A stretch of 64,000 bases of DNA from Inquilinus ginsengisoli_A (GCF_031453975.1 NZ_JAVDPW010000016.1:62001-126000), one strand, 5' to 3'; shown: positions 1-8,813, counted from the stretch's first letter. The notes: generated by a model from the sequence alone, not told the origin. Program-made: numbers and translations.

Positions 1-15
1 AAGAGGAAAGCGATC

Positions 16-249
16 ATGGGAAACGTCTACGCCATCACCGAGCTGGCCGGGTCATCCGAACTGGGCCTCGAGGATGCGATCCAGGGCGCCATCGCCACCG
101 CGTCGAAGACCCTGCGCAATCTCGACTGGTTCGAGGTCAAGGAGATGCGCGGCCACATCAAGGACGGCAAGGTCGCCCATTACCAGGTCGTGGTGCGCCT
201 CGGCTTCCGCTACGACGACAAGCTGCCCGGCACCGCCCCGCTCGGCTGA
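16..249 (+). CDS. Dodecin family flavin-binding protein
   Basis: A 77-residue protein with the dodecin pattern: a beta strand, a long helix, then strands containing W-F-E-V and a G-x-V-x-x-Y-Q-V segment. Trp38 and Gln57 sit where the flavin-stacking Trp and the flavin-contacting Gln of archaeal dodecin lie (offset by two residues). Dodecins form hollow dodecamers that store or buffer riboflavin, FMN or related compounds in the cytoplasm. A GAGGAAAG ribosome-binding site precedes the ATG. It is transcribed toward the convergent pseG gene, so it is probably monocistronic. Family assignment is secure; the bound ligand is not visible from sequence. Confidence 0.9.
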   Translation: MGNVYAITELAGSSELGLEDAIQGAIATASKTLRNLDWFEVKEMRGHIKDGKVAHYQVVVRLGFRYDDKLPGTAPLG

Positions 250-287
250 TTGCCGCGTCGCCGGCCGGGCTGGTTCAGGCCAGCCGG

Positions 288-1346
288 TCAGTGCAGCCCG
301 GCCAGCATCGCCGCCGCGACCCGTTCGGCGCCGTGGCCGTCGCACAGCGCGGCGGAGGCCAGGGACAGCCGGTGCAGCCGGTCGGGGTCGCCGAGGAAAT
401 CCGCGACCGCGTCCCGGATCGCGGCATCGTCCAGCGCCGCCGCGTCGCCGGCCAGGGCGACGATGCCGGCTTCGTCCAGCGCCTGGGCGGTCGGGCGCTG
501 GTTGTCGGCCAGGATGAAGGCTAGGGTGGGCAAGCCCAGGCAGCACCGCTCCCAGCTGCTGCTGCCCATCGCGCCGATCGCCGCATCCGCCTCCAGCATC
601 GCCTGCGCCATGTCCTCCAGCCCGACATGGCAGCGCAGGCGCGGATCGGCGGCGGCGATGGTCCGCACCCAGGCGATGCTCGGGGCGGTGGGGCCCAGCA
701 CGATGTCGGCGCGGGTGAAATCCGGGATGGTCGCCAGCGCGGTGCAGACCCGGCCGGTGATGCCGCCGACATCGGTCAGGCCGAGGGACACCAGCAGGGT
801 CCTGGCCGGCGAGGGGCTTTGCCGCCGCTCCAGCGCCGCCGGCCGCAGCGCCGGGAAATCCGGCCGCAGCAGCGCGTAGTCCAGGCCGATCATGCGCCGG
901 CAGCCCGCCGGCAGCAGCGGGTCGTAGGCGGCGGGATCGGTGCCGAAATTCTGGTTCAGCAGCAGGTCGCACCGATGCGGCGCCGCGACCAGGTCGTCGA
1001 TCACCAGGACGCGTCGCGCCGCGGCGGCGACCGCCTGTTCCTCGGGGGCGGTCCAGCGGTAGAGGTCGCAGACCACGACATCCGCGCCATCCGGCCATTC
1101 CGACCGGATCGCCGCCACCGTCTCCTCCGGCCCGGGGCCGACGATGCGGACCGTGGCGGAATCGAGGGCCGGCACCGTCGCCGGCGCCGCCGCGTTGACC
1201 AGGAACAGCGAGTCCGCCCCGCGATCCGCCAGCGCCCGGGCCAGCGACAGGCAGCGCATGCCATGGCCGCCGCCGATCGCGGCCGACGCTTCCAGCCGGA
1301 AGGCGATGCGGGGCCTGCCCCGACCGGCGTCAGACGGCACGGCCAT
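288..1346 (-). CDS. pseG: PseG-like UDP-sugar hydrolase (pseudaminic acid pathway)
   Basis: A 352-residue protein of the PseG family, which removes UDP from UDP-2,4-diacetamido-2,4,6-trideoxy-beta-L-altropyranose during pseudaminic acid synthesis. The fold is GT-B-like, related to MurG. Visible signatures are the N-terminal glycine-rich G-G-G-H-G-M-R-C loop (about residues 26-33), where the His is the proposed catalytic residue, and the C-terminal nucleotide-binding G-S-S-S-W-E-R segment (about residues 264-270). Its start overlaps the stop of the upstream cupin gene by 17 bp, so the two are translationally coupled. No other pse genes (pseB, C, F, H, I) are present in the window, so the exact substrate is inferred. 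Confidence 0.75.
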   Translation of the reverse strand: MAVPSDAGRGRPRIAFRLEASAAIGGGHGMRCLSLARALADRGADSLFLVNAAAPATVPALDSATVRIVGPGPEETVAAIRSEWPDGADVVVCDLYRWTAPEEQAVAAAARRVLVIDDLVAAPHRCDLLLNQNFGTDPAAYDPLLPAGCRRMIGLDYALLRPDFPALRPAALERRQSPSPARTLLVSLGLTDVGGITGRVCTALATIPDFTRADIVLGPTAPSIAWVRTIAAADPRLRCHVGLEDMAQAMLEADAAIGAMGSSSWERCCLGLPTLAFILADNQRPTAQALDEAGIVALAGDAAALDDAAIRDAVADFLGDPDRLHRLSLASAALCDGHGAERVAAAMLAGLH

Positions 1347-1653
1347 CCAGCGCCTCCGGCCGCTTGATCTCGATCTCGACGAAGGCGACCGGGTGCGGCG
1401 ATCCGTTCATCACATCGTGGCGGATGCCGGCGGGGCGGCGGTAGGACTGGCCCTCGGCCAGCGGCACCGCCGTCTCGGTCTCGCCATCGTGGATCCGCAG
1501 GGTCCCGGCCTTCAGCATGACGACGAAATAGGGATGACCGTGCTCGTGCCATCCGGTGGCGGCGCCCGGTTCGAAATCCCACCGTGTGATCCGGACGACA
1601 TCATCGTCCTGCTGCACGGTCGGCGTCGCCCGCGGCGCGCTGTGGAAGGCCAT
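1330..1653 (-). CDS. Small single-domain cupin protein
   Basis: About 107 residues from the ATG at 1653, which has a GGGGG ribosome-binding site six bases upstream. An in-frame extension to 1746 exists but lacks cupin-like sequence. The single cupin core carries the metal-site motif G-W-H-E-H-G-H followed by a glycine turn (K-A-G-T-L). It lies immediately upstream of, and overlapping, pseG. Small cupins of this type are sugar-nucleotide isomerases, metal-dependent enzymes or simple ligand binders. The overlap with pseG suggests a sugar-related job, but nothing in the sequence fixes the reaction. Confidence 0.75.
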   Translation of the reverse strand: MAFHSAPRATPTVQQDDDVVRITRWDFEPGAATGWHEHGHPYFVVMLKAGTLRIHDGETETAVPLAEGQSYRRPAGIRHDVMNGSPHPVAFVEIEIKRPEALDGRAV

Positions 1654-1756
1654 GTCATCCCCCAATTCCGGGTCGGTCGCATCGGCCGCCACACTGCCGG
1701 CTGGGGCGGGTGTGAAGCAAGCGATGGCGGCGCCGGCGCGATGCATGGCGGTGTCG

Positions 1757-1786
1757 TTGTCAGCCCCGGTCGAAAGAGGCTAGACA
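1757..1786 (+). promoter_or_regulatory. Candidate sigma-70 promoter of the sugar importer operon
   Basis: TTGTCA at 1757-1762 (one mismatch to the -35 consensus) is followed after 18 bases by TAGACA at 1781-1786. It lies 27 bases before the binding-protein start codon. The -10 match is weak, as is common in alphaproteobacteria. Confidence 0.35.
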
Positions 1787-1812
1787 GGACGAAACCTTCG
1801 GGAGAGGCGGGG

Positions 1813-2745
1813 ATGATGCGGGGATCGGCACGGGGTGGCGCCGCGATGGTGGCGGCGGTGCTGGCAGCGGGCCTCGCAGGTCCGGCGGCGGCCGAGACGG
1901 TGTCGGTGCTGACGCCCTACCTCTCCGCGGTCGCGACCGGCGAGATGGTCGAAACCCTGAAGGCCGACGCCGCGGCGCGCGGCTGGACCGTCTCGGTGGT
2001 CGACACCGCGGGCGATTTCGGTGCCCTGGCCAGCCGGGTCGAGGATGTGGTCAACGCCCGCACCAGCGCCATCGTGCTGGTCTCGCTCAACCCGGCGCAG
2101 ATCCAGGACCAGGTCGGCAAGGCCGCGGCCGCCGGCATCCCGGTCTTCACCATCGACGGCGCCGCCGGGCCGGGCGTGACGCTGAACGTCACCTCGGACA
2201 ACCACGCCCTGGGCAAGGCCATGACCGACTACCTGTTCGGCCGGCTGGGCGGCCACGGCGCCATCGTCCGCTTCTTCTTCTCCGCCCATCCCGGCGTGCA
2301 TCAGCGCGAGATTGCGCTCGACGAGGCGCTGCAGGCCACGCCGGGCATCCGCCAGGTGGCCGACCACTACGTCCAGGTGCCGGGCCAGATCGACGACAGC
2401 CGCAACGCGATGGAGGCGATGCTGGCGGCCAACCCGGCGCCGGGCGCGATCAACGCGGTCTGGGCGGCCTGGGACGAGCCGGGGATCGGCGCCCTGCTGG
2501 CGCTGCAGGCGGCCGGGCGCAGCGACATCGTCATCACCGGGATCGACGGCAACCCCCAGGCGCTGGACCTGATCCGGCAATGCACGCCCTTCATCGCCAC
2601 GGTGCGGCAGAACTTCGCCGACATGTCGCGGATCACGGTCGAGCAGATGGCCAAGGTCTTCGCCGGGGCGGCGCCGGATGCGGCCGAACTGTACGCCCCC
2701 GGCACGCTGATCACGCGCGAGAGCCTCGGCGTGACCTGCCCGTGA
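1813..2745 (+). CDS. Sugar ABC transporter periplasmic binding protein
   Basis: A 310-residue member of the ribose/galactose-type binding proteins (Peripla_BP_4). The chosen ATG follows a GGGAGAGGCGGGG ribosome-binding site and gives a classic signal peptide ending in G-P-A-A-A-E at about residue 27. Two Rossmann-like lobes follow, with the hinge and ligand residues expected of the family: a V-V-D-T-A-G-D-F segment early, and V-W-A-A-W-D-E-P and G-I-D-G-N-P-Q in the second lobe. It heads an operon with a permease and an FGGY kinase, so the ligand is probably a pentose, polyol or inositol-like sugar. Regulation by the LacI protein encoded at 7788 is possible but unproven. Confidence 0.88.
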   Translation: MMRGSARGGAAMVAAVLAAGLAGPAAAETVSVLTPYLSAVATGEMVETLKADAAARGWTVSVVDTAGDFGALASRVEDVVNARTSAIVLVSLNPAQIQDQVGKAAAAGIPVFTIDGAAGPGVTLNVTSDNHALGKAMTDYLFGRLGGHGAIVRFFFSAHPGVHQREIALDEALQATPGIRQVADHYVQVPGQIDDSRNAMEAMLAANPAPGAINAVWAAWDEPGIGALLALQAAGRSDIVITGIDGNPQALDLIRQCTPFIATVRQNFADMSRITVEQMAKVFAGAAPDAAELYAPGTLITRESLGVTCP

Positions 2746-2772
2746 CCCTGGCAGCCGGGCGGAGGGTGGGAC

Positions 2773-3723
2773 ATGCGGGCTGAGGCGCCGACCCGGCTGG
2801 TCGAGCGCTTCGGCACGCCGGCGGCGCTGGCCCTGATCGCGCTGGGCTTCGGCCTGGCGCGGCCGGACGCCTTCGCCACCGCGGCCAACCTGCTCGCCGT
2901 CACCCAGCAGATGGCGATCCTGGCGATCGTCGCCACGGCGGCGACCTTCGTCATGGTGATCGGCGAATTCGACCTCTCGGTCGGCTTCGTCGCCTCCCTG
3001 GCCGGCGTGCTGGTGGTCAAGCTGCTCGCCGCCGGCTTCGGCGTGGCACCGTCGATCCTGCTGACGCTGGGCGCCTGCGCCGCGGTCGGCGCGGTCAACG
3101 GGCTGGTGGTGCACGGGCTGCGCGCACCGTCCTTCATCGCCACCCTGGCGATCGGCACCATCGTCTCCGGCCTGGCCTATTGGCTGTCCGGCGGCGCCAG
3201 CCTGTTCCAGGGCATCCCGGCCGGTTTCACCGTGCTGGCCCGGGCCGCGGCCGGGCCGGTGCCGGTGCTGACGCTGTGGATGCTGGCGGTGCTGCTAGCC
3301 GCCGGCGGCACCCTGGCCGCGACCGTGTTCGGCCGGCGGCTGATCGCGATCGGCAGCAACCGCGAGGCGGCGCGCCTCTCCGGCGTGGCGATCGGCCGGC
3401 CGATCGTCGCCGTCTTCGCCATCGCAGCGGGGCTGTCCGGCCTGGCCGGGGTGCTGTTGGCGGCCCGGCTGGGCAGCGTCCAGCACACCATGGGTGAAGG
3501 CCTGCTGCTGCCGGCCTATGCCGCCGTGTTCCTCGGCATGACCGCGTTCCGCGGCGGCCGGCCGAACATGCTCGGCACCGCCGTCGGCGTCGCCATCATC
3601 GCGGTGCTGGCCAACGGGCTGACCATCCTCAATGTCGAACCCTTCTTCCAGAAGATGGTGACCGGCGCGATCATCATCGCCGCGGTGATGTTGCGCCGCT
3701 TCGGCATGGCGGCGGCCCGATGA
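2773..3723 (+). CDS. Sugar ABC transporter permease (RbsC family)
   Basis: A 316-residue inner-membrane protein of the ribose-type permease family (BPD_transp_2), with about eight to ten hydrophobic segments. The start has a strong GGAGGGTGGGAC ribosome-binding site. Family hallmarks include the G-E-F-D-L-S-V-G segment near residue 60, the I-G-x-N-x-E-A-A-R-L-S-G-V loop that contacts the ATPase, and the G-x-x-L-P-A-Y-A-A-V-F-L-G-M motif. It follows the binding protein by 27 bp, and its stop overlaps the kinase start (ATGA). No ATPase gene (RbsA type) occurs in the cluster, so the importer must borrow one encoded elsewhere. Confidence 0.9.
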   Translation: MRAEAPTRLVERFGTPAALALIALGFGLARPDAFATAANLLAVTQQMAILAIVATAATFVMVIGEFDLSVGFVASLAGVLVVKLLAAGFGVAPSILLTLGACAAVGAVNGLVVHGLRAPSFIATLAIGTIVSGLAYWLSGGASLFQGIPAGFTVLARAAAGPVPVLTLWMLAVLLAAGGTLAATVFGRRLIAIGSNREAARLSGVAIGRPIVAVFAIAAGLSGLAGVLLAARLGSVQHTMGEGLLLPAYAAVFLGMTAFRGGRPNMLGTAVGVAIIAVLANGLTILNVEPFFQKMVTGAIIIAAVMLRRFGMAAAR

Positions 3724-5159
3724 GCGTCCTCCTGGTCTTCGATCTCGGCAGCACCGCGCTGAAGCTGGTTGCCTTCGCCGAGGACGGCCGCCCGGCGCAG
3801 CAGGTCGAAGTGCGATACCCCACCCGGGCGACGCCCGATGGCGGGCAGGAGCAGGATCCGGAGGATTGGTGGAACGCCGCCTCCGCCGCCTGCTCCTGTC
3901 TCCCGGCAGCGATGCGCGATTCGGTCCGGGCGATCGCGCTGGTCGGCACCATGGAAAACCTGGTGCCGCTCGACGTCGATGGCCGGCCGGTGCGGCCGGC
4001 GCTGCTGTACAGCGACGGGCGCAGCAGGTCGGTGTTCCCGGCGATCCGCGACCGGCTGCTGGCCACGGGCAGTGCGGCCGTGCTGGGCAACGCGCCCGGG
4101 CCACTGAACACGCTGTGCAAATTCCTCTGGCTGCAGCAGGCCGAACCGGAGGCGGCACGGCGGGTCGCCACCATCCTGCCGGGGGCGAAGGATTATCTGG
4201 CACTGCGCCTGACCGGCGAGATCGTCACCGACCCCACCGCCGCCACCACGGTGGGGCTGATGGACCTGGCGCGGCGCGACTGGTCGGCCGTCCTGGTCGA
4301 AGCGGCCGGCCTCGATCCGGCCCTGCTGCCGCCGATCCGGCCGGCCGACACGGTGATCGGCACCTTGCGGCCGGACGCGGCGGCGGCGCTCGGTCTGTCC
4401 CCGGGCTGCCCGGTGGTGAATGGCTGCGGCGACGCCGCAGCCTCGACCGTCGGCGCCGCCGCCGACGGCCAGCTGCATGTCTATCTCGGCACCAGTGGTT
4501 GGGTCGCGCGCAGCCGGCCGCTCGATCCCGCGGTGCCGCCGCGGGCCTTCACCACGCTGGCGCATCCGCGGGCCGGCTGGGCGCTCGAGATCGCGCCGCT
4601 GCTCACCGCCGGCGACGCCGCCGGCTGGTTCGGCCGGATCGCCGGGGCCGATCTGGCGGTGCTGGACGCCGAGGCGGCGGCGGCGGATGCGGCACCGCCG
4701 GAGACGCTGTTCCTGCCCTATCTCAAGGGTGAACGCTCGCCCTTCGTCGACCTGGCGCTGCGCGGCGCGCTGCTCGATCTCGACATCACCCAGGGCCGCG
4801 GCGCCCTGCACTATGCGGTGCTGGACGGGGTGGCGCTGGCGCTGCGCAACAATCTCGACGCGATGGCGGCGGTGCCGGGCCCGATCCGGCTGACCGGCGG
4901 CGGCGGCGCCAGCCGGATCTGGCCGCAGCTGATCGCCGACGCCTGCAGCCGCACGGTCGAATGCGCCGACCTGCCGACCGCGACCACGGCGATGGGCGGC
5001 TATCGCATCGCCGCGGCGACGCTGGGCTGGCCGACGCCGCCGGATCGGATCGGCGCCGTCCATCGGCCGCGGCCGGAGCGTGCGGACCGCTCCGCGCGTC
5101 GGCTCGTCCGGTTCCGGCGTGCGACCGACGAGGCCCGGCGGCGGGCCGCCGGCGACTAG
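3720..5159 (+). CDS. FGGY-family carbohydrate kinase
   Basis: A 479-residue sugar kinase of the FGGY family (xylulokinase-like). The N-terminal phosphate-1 loop is L-V-F-D-L-G-S-T-A-L-K (residues 4-14). The phosphate-2 region contains Y-L-G-T-S-G-W-V near residue 259, and the adenosine motif is the G-G-G-G-A-S-R-I-W-P-Q stretch near residue 395. It presumably phosphorylates the sugar brought in by the adjacent importer, since the start codon overlaps the permease stop by four bases. The substrate cannot be named; xylulose-like ketoses or polyols are typical. The last ~40 residues are arginine-rich and look poorly conserved. Confidence 0.85.
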   Translation: MSVLLVFDLGSTALKLVAFAEDGRPAQQVEVRYPTRATPDGGQEQDPEDWWNAASAACSCLPAAMRDSVRAIALVGTMENLVPLDVDGRPVRPALLYSDGRSRSVFPAIRDRLLATGSAAVLGNAPGPLNTLCKFLWLQQAEPEAARRVATILPGAKDYLALRLTGEIVTDPTAATTVGLMDLARRDWSAVLVEAAGLDPALLPPIRPADTVIGTLRPDAAAALGLSPGCPVVNGCGDAAASTVGAAADGQLHVYLGTSGWVARSRPLDPAVPPRAFTTLAHPRAGWALEIAPLLTAGDAAGWFGRIAGADLAVLDAEAAAADAAPPETLFLPYLKGERSPFVDLALRGALLDLDITQGRGALHYAVLDGVALALRNNLDAMAAVPGPIRLTGGGGASRIWPQLIADACSRTVECADLPTATTAMGGYRIAAATLGWPTPPDRIGAVHRPRPERADRSARRLVRFRRATDEARRRAAGD

Positions 5160-5183
5160 GCAAAGCAAGACTGGGCAAAGAAA

Positions 5184-5207
5184 AGGGCCGCCCCACCGGG
5201 CGGCCCT
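5184..5207 (-). terminator. Intrinsic terminator of the RTX gene at 5232
   Basis: A perfect 10-bp stem (AGGGCCGCCC/GGGCGGCCCT) with a four-base loop. On the minus strand it is followed by TTTTCTTTGCC, so it fits a rho-independent terminator for the RTX gene. On the plus strand it sits 24 bases after the kinase stop and may serve both convergent units. Confidence 0.75.
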
Positions 5208-5231
5208 GCTGATGCGCAGATTTCGGCTGGG

Positions 5232-7262
5232 TTACAGCACGAAGTCGGTCGCGGCGAAGTTGATCGAACCGTCGGCATGGATCGTCAGATCCGCCACGCC
5301 ATCGCCATTGACGTCGGCCTGGATGGTGGTGTTGCCGCCGCTGATCTCGTAGCGCAGCTCCCCCGCCACATGGCTGAAGGCCGAGTTGCCGATGAAGTTG
5401 AAGGTCTGGTCGCCGGCGACGCCGCTGTTGGCGTCGACCGCCGCCAGGTCGATCTTGTCGCCCTGGTTGGTCGCGAAGTCGACGATGCGATCGGCGGTGG
5501 CGCCGGTGCTGTCGCTGACCGAAGCGTAGATGAAGTGGTCCGCCCCGGCGTCGCCGACCAGCGTGTCGCGGCCACCGCCGCCCCGCAGCGCGTCATCGCC
5601 GTTGTAGCCGCGCAGCGAGTTGGCGTTCGCATCGCCGATCAGCACGTCGCTGAAGTTCGAACCGCCGAGGTTCTCGACATCGATCAGGATGTCGCCCTGG
5701 GCATGGCCGCCGATGCCCTGGCCGGTGGTCAGGTTCACCTGCACGCCGGCATTGCTCTCGTAGTAGTAGGCCGTGTCGATGCCGGCGCCGCCATTGAGGG
5801 TGTCGGCACCCAGGCCGCTGCGCAGGTCGTCATTTCCGGCGCCGCCGCTGAGCACGTCGTTGCCGTCGCCGCCGCGCAGCTGGTTGTTGCTGGCGTCGCC
5901 GGTCAGCGTGTCGGCGAAGTGCGAGCCGATCAGCTTTTCGATGCCGCTCAGCGTGTCGCCCTGGGCGTCGCCGCCGATGCCGGTGCCGGTCGAGAGGTCG
6001 ACGCTCACCGCGGCCGAGGACTTCTCGTAGCTCGCCGTGTCGCCGGTGCCGGCGCCGCCGTTCAGCACGTCCGCCCCGGCGCCACCGACCAGGTAGTCGT
6101 CGCCTTCGTTGCCGTTGAGGATGTCGTTTCCGGCGAGGCCGCCAAGCTGGTTGGCCTGGGAGTCGCCGGTGATGACGTCGTTGAAGGCGGAGCCGGCGAC
6201 GTTCTCGACATTGACGATCGAATCGCCGGCTGCCTCGCCACCGGTGTTGATGTTGGTGGCCAGGTTGACGGTCACGGCGGCGTGGGAGTTCGAATAGTAG
6301 ATGGTGTCGATGCCGGAGCCGCCGTCGATGGCATCGGCGCCCGCGCCACCGACGATGGTGTCGTTGCCGCCGGCACCATTGATCACGTCGTCGCCGTTGT
6401 AGCCGTTCAGGGTGTTGGCGTTGCCGTCGCCGGTCAGCTTGTCGTTGAAGATGCTGCCGGTCAGGTTCTCGATGGCGATCAGCACATCGCCCGAGGCGTG
6501 GCCGCCGGTGTTGATGCCGGTGCTCAGATTCACCGAGACGGCGGCGTTGGAGTTCGAGTAGCTGGCCGTGTCGCTGCCGATGCCGCCATCCAGCGTGTCC
6601 CCGCCGGCCCCACCCACCAGGGTGTCGTCGCCGTTGCCGCCCGAGAGGATGTTGACCGCGGCGCTGCCGATCAGCAGGTCGTTGAAGCGCGAGCCGATGA
6701 CGTTCTCGATGGCGATCAGCGTGTCGCCCTGGGCATCGCCGCCGGAACCCGTCTCGCTGGTCAGGTTGACGGTGACGCCCGCACTCGACTCGACGTAGTT
6801 CGCGGTGTCGATGCCGGTGCCGCCATCCATCCGGTCGGCACCCGCGCCACCGATCAGCAGGTCATTGCCGGCGCCGCCGAAGATGGTGTCGTCGCCGGCC
6901 AGGCCGGCCAGCGTGTTGGCCGTGGCGTCGCCGGTGATGCTGTCGGCGAAGGCCGACCCGACCACGTTCTCGAAGCCGAGGCTGACCAGGTCGCCGGTGG
7001 CGTCGCCGCCGTTCGACAGGCTGATCAGGCCGAGCAGGCCGGGTTCGAGGCTGACATTCACCGCCGCGGGAGAGGTCTGGTAGCTCAGGGTGTCGAGGCC
7101 GTCGCCGCCGCTCAGCACGTCGGCGCCGCCCTTGCCTTCGATCACGTCGTTGCCGTCACCGCCGCTGATAAAATCGATGATGTTGCCGCCGGTGAGGACG
7201 TCGTCGTTGCTGTCCTCGAGATTGATGCCCAGCAGCCCCAGGAGGTCCAAAGATAGTGCCAT
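5232..7262 (-). CDS. RTX-type calcium-binding secreted protein (676 aa)
   Basis: This 676-residue protein consists almost entirely of RTX nonapeptide blocks (G-G-x-G-x-D-x-L-x). The blocks alternate with a ~50-residue beta segment of the form (S/Y)Y-x-x-S-x-A-x-V-x-V-N-L, repeated about six times at ~85-90-residue intervals from residue 60. The C-terminal ~100 residues (D-R-I-V-D-F...D-K-I-D-L...F-I-G...D-F-V-L) are the serralysin-type C domain that carries the type I secretion signal. Such proteins fold on binding calcium after export. There is no N-terminal signal peptide and no catalytic domain, so it may be a surface or matrix protein. GGAG lies seven bases before the ATG. No type I secretion genes are nearby. 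Confidence 0.88.
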   Translation of the reverse strand: MALSLDLLGLLGINLEDSNDDVLTGGNIIDFISGGDGNDVIEGKGGADVLSGGDGLDTLSYQTSPAAVNVSLEPGLLGLISLSNGGDATGDLVSLGFENVVGSAFADSITGDATANTLAGLAGDDTIFGGAGNDLLIGGAGADRMDGGTGIDTANYVESSAGVTVNLTSETGSGGDAQGDTLIAIENVIGSRFNDLLIGSAAVNILSGGNGDDTLVGGAGGDTLDGGIGSDTASYSNSNAAVSVNLSTGINTGGHASGDVLIAIENLTGSIFNDKLTGDGNANTLNGYNGDDVINGAGGNDTIVGGAGADAIDGGSGIDTIYYSNSHAAVTVNLATNINTGGEAAGDSIVNVENVAGSAFNDVITGDSQANQLGGLAGNDILNGNEGDDYLVGGAGADVLNGGAGTGDTASYEKSSAAVSVDLSTGTGIGGDAQGDTLSGIEKLIGSHFADTLTGDASNNQLRGGDGNDVLSGGAGNDDLRSGLGADTLNGGAGIDTAYYYESNAGVQVNLTTGQGIGGHAQGDILIDVENLGGSNFSDVLIGDANANSLRGYNGDDALRGGGGRDTLVGDAGADHFIYASVSDSTGATADRIVDFATNQGDKIDLAAVDANSGVAGDQTFNFIGNSAFSHVAGELRYEISGGNTTIQADVNGDGVADLTIHADGSINFAATDFVL

Positions 7263-7787
7263 AATCGTTCTCCGCTATCGCGTTCTAGTACCGTGACCTA
7301 GCGCTGCCGGCAGACGGCGCCGCTTCTCGACCTACGATCACAAAATCATCGCTGCTACACAACTTAAAGGATCATGACAAAAGGAGGAGGTCTGTTTGCT
7401 TGGACAAGATTTGCAGGAGCTTTGATTATCAGATTGCGATTTCTCGGTGAAAAATTTCTGCAGAGTATTTTATAATTTCTGGTGAAAGGAATATTATTTC
7501 GTGAAATGCCATGGCAGGAGAAAATTGTCTCATGCGGGAGCGGCTTCGTTGCGAAGTGCGAATGGATGGCGGGCCTGAGCTCCGGAAGCATCCAGGGCGG
7601 GAAATTTAATTTCCGAAACTGAGCGCTATATATCTCTTAAATGCGCTTTCTGCATATGCGCCATGCGGGCGTCACATGCCATAGTATGGGGCCGAACGGC
7701 GTGATTCGCGGGCTGTCCCCCAGGTTTCCATCATGAAATCCCCCGGAGGCGACGCCCCAATTCCACGGATACACGCGAATCGGGTGC
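7263..7787. other. AT-rich intergenic region between the RTX and LacI genes
   Basis: This 525-bp stretch is markedly AT-rich, especially 7340-7520 and 7600-7660, in an otherwise ~70% GC window. It should hold the promoter of the RTX gene, which is transcribed leftward. A 33-codon reading frame (7374-7475, plus strand) preceded by AAAGGA is present but has no recognisable similarity. I see no convincing longer gene, tRNA or terminator. Confidence 0.5.
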
Positions 7788-8813
7788 TCAGCGCGACCGG
7801 CAGGGGCCGGTGGAACCGCGGATGATCAGCTCGGTCGGGAGGGTCACGACCCGCTCCGCCGGCGCGTCGCCCACAATCAGGAGGTGCAGCATCATCATCG
7901 CCTGTTCGCCCATCGCCAGCCGCGGCTGGCGGACCGTGGTCAGGGGTGGATCGAACGCCTCGGCGAAGGGTATGTCGTCGAATCCGGCGACCGAGATGTC
8001 CTGCGGCGCCCGCAGCCCGGCCGCGTGGATCGCGCTCAGCACACCCATGGCGGCTTCGTCGCTGGCGACGAAGATCGCGGTCGGCGGTTCGGGCAGGGCC
8101 AGCAGGGCCCGGCCGGCGGCCGCCCCGGACGGCACCCGGAAATCGCCCGGGGCGACCAGGTCGTCCCCGGCCGGCAGCCCGGCATCGCGCAGCGCCGCGC
8201 GCCAGCCGTCCAGCCGGTCGCGGGCGATGGCCTGGTCCAGCGGCCCGGTGACATGGGCGATGCGGCGATGGCCCAGGCCGATCAGGTGCCGGGTGATCTC
8301 GGCCGCCGCCGCCCGGTTGTCGATCCGCACGATCGGCAGGTCGTGGCCGGGCACGGGTTCGGAGGCCAGCACGATCGGCACCCGCCGCACGGCAGGGTCG
8401 TCGAGGTCGGGGATCCGCCCGGTCAGCACGATCATGCCGTCGGCCCGCCGCGACAGCACCAGCCGCAGATAGTCGCGCTCCTGCGCCGGGTCGTCGTCGG
8501 TGTTGCCCATCAGCACGTTGAAGCCCAGGCGCCGCGCCGTCCGCTCCACGCCGCGGAAGATCTCGGGGTAGAACGGGTTCACGATGTCGCGGACCAGCAC
8601 CAGGATGGCGCCCGCCTCGTGCCGGCGCAGGCCGCGGGCCAGCAGGTTGGGGGTGTAGCCGGCCTCGGCCACGGCGCGCAGCACCTGGGCCCGGGTCTCC
8701 TCGGCCACCATCGCCGGCCGCATCAGCGTGCGAGAGACGGTGGCGGTCGAGACTCCGGCCAACCGGGCGATGTCGCGGATCGTCGGCGTCGCCTCGGGGC
8801 GCTGGCCGCTCAT
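7788..8813 (-). CDS. LacI-family transcriptional regulator
   Basis: A 341-residue LacI/GalR-type repressor when started at the ATG at 8813. A 35-residue extension to 8918 is possible but lies outside the usual family start. The N-terminal helix-turn-helix is textbook: T-I-R-D-I-A-R-L-A-G-V-S-T-A-T-V-S-R-T-L at about residues 11-30, followed by the hinge helix. The rest is a periplasmic-binding-protein-like sugar-sensing domain (residues ~70-335) with the F-D-D-I-P-F-A and T-V-R-Q-P motifs near the end. Such proteins normally control sugar import genes. The nearest candidate is the cluster at 1813-5159, although an RTX gene separates them. Confidence 0.88.
   Translation of the reverse strand: MSGQRPEATPTIRDIARLAGVSTATVSRTLMRPAMVAEETRAQVLRAVAEAGYTPNLLARGLRRHEAGAILVLVRDIVNPFYPEIFRGVERTARRLGFNVLMGNTDDDPAQERDYLRLVLSRRADGMIVLTGRIPDLDDPAVRRVPIVLASEPVPGHDLPIVRIDNRAAAAEITRHLIGLGHRRIAHVTGPLDQAIARDRLDGWRAALRDAGLPAGDDLVAPGDFRVPSGAAAGRALLALPEPPTAIFVASDEAAMGVLSAIHAAGLRAPQDISVAGFDDIPFAEAFDPPLTTVRQPRLAMGEQAMMMLHLLIVGDAPAERVVTLPTELIIRGSTGPCRSR

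Noticed and set aside
7364..7591. 75-codon minus-strand frame in the AT-rich gap
   Set aside because: No ribosome-binding site, no recognisable pattern, and it lies in the probable promoter region of the RTX gene.
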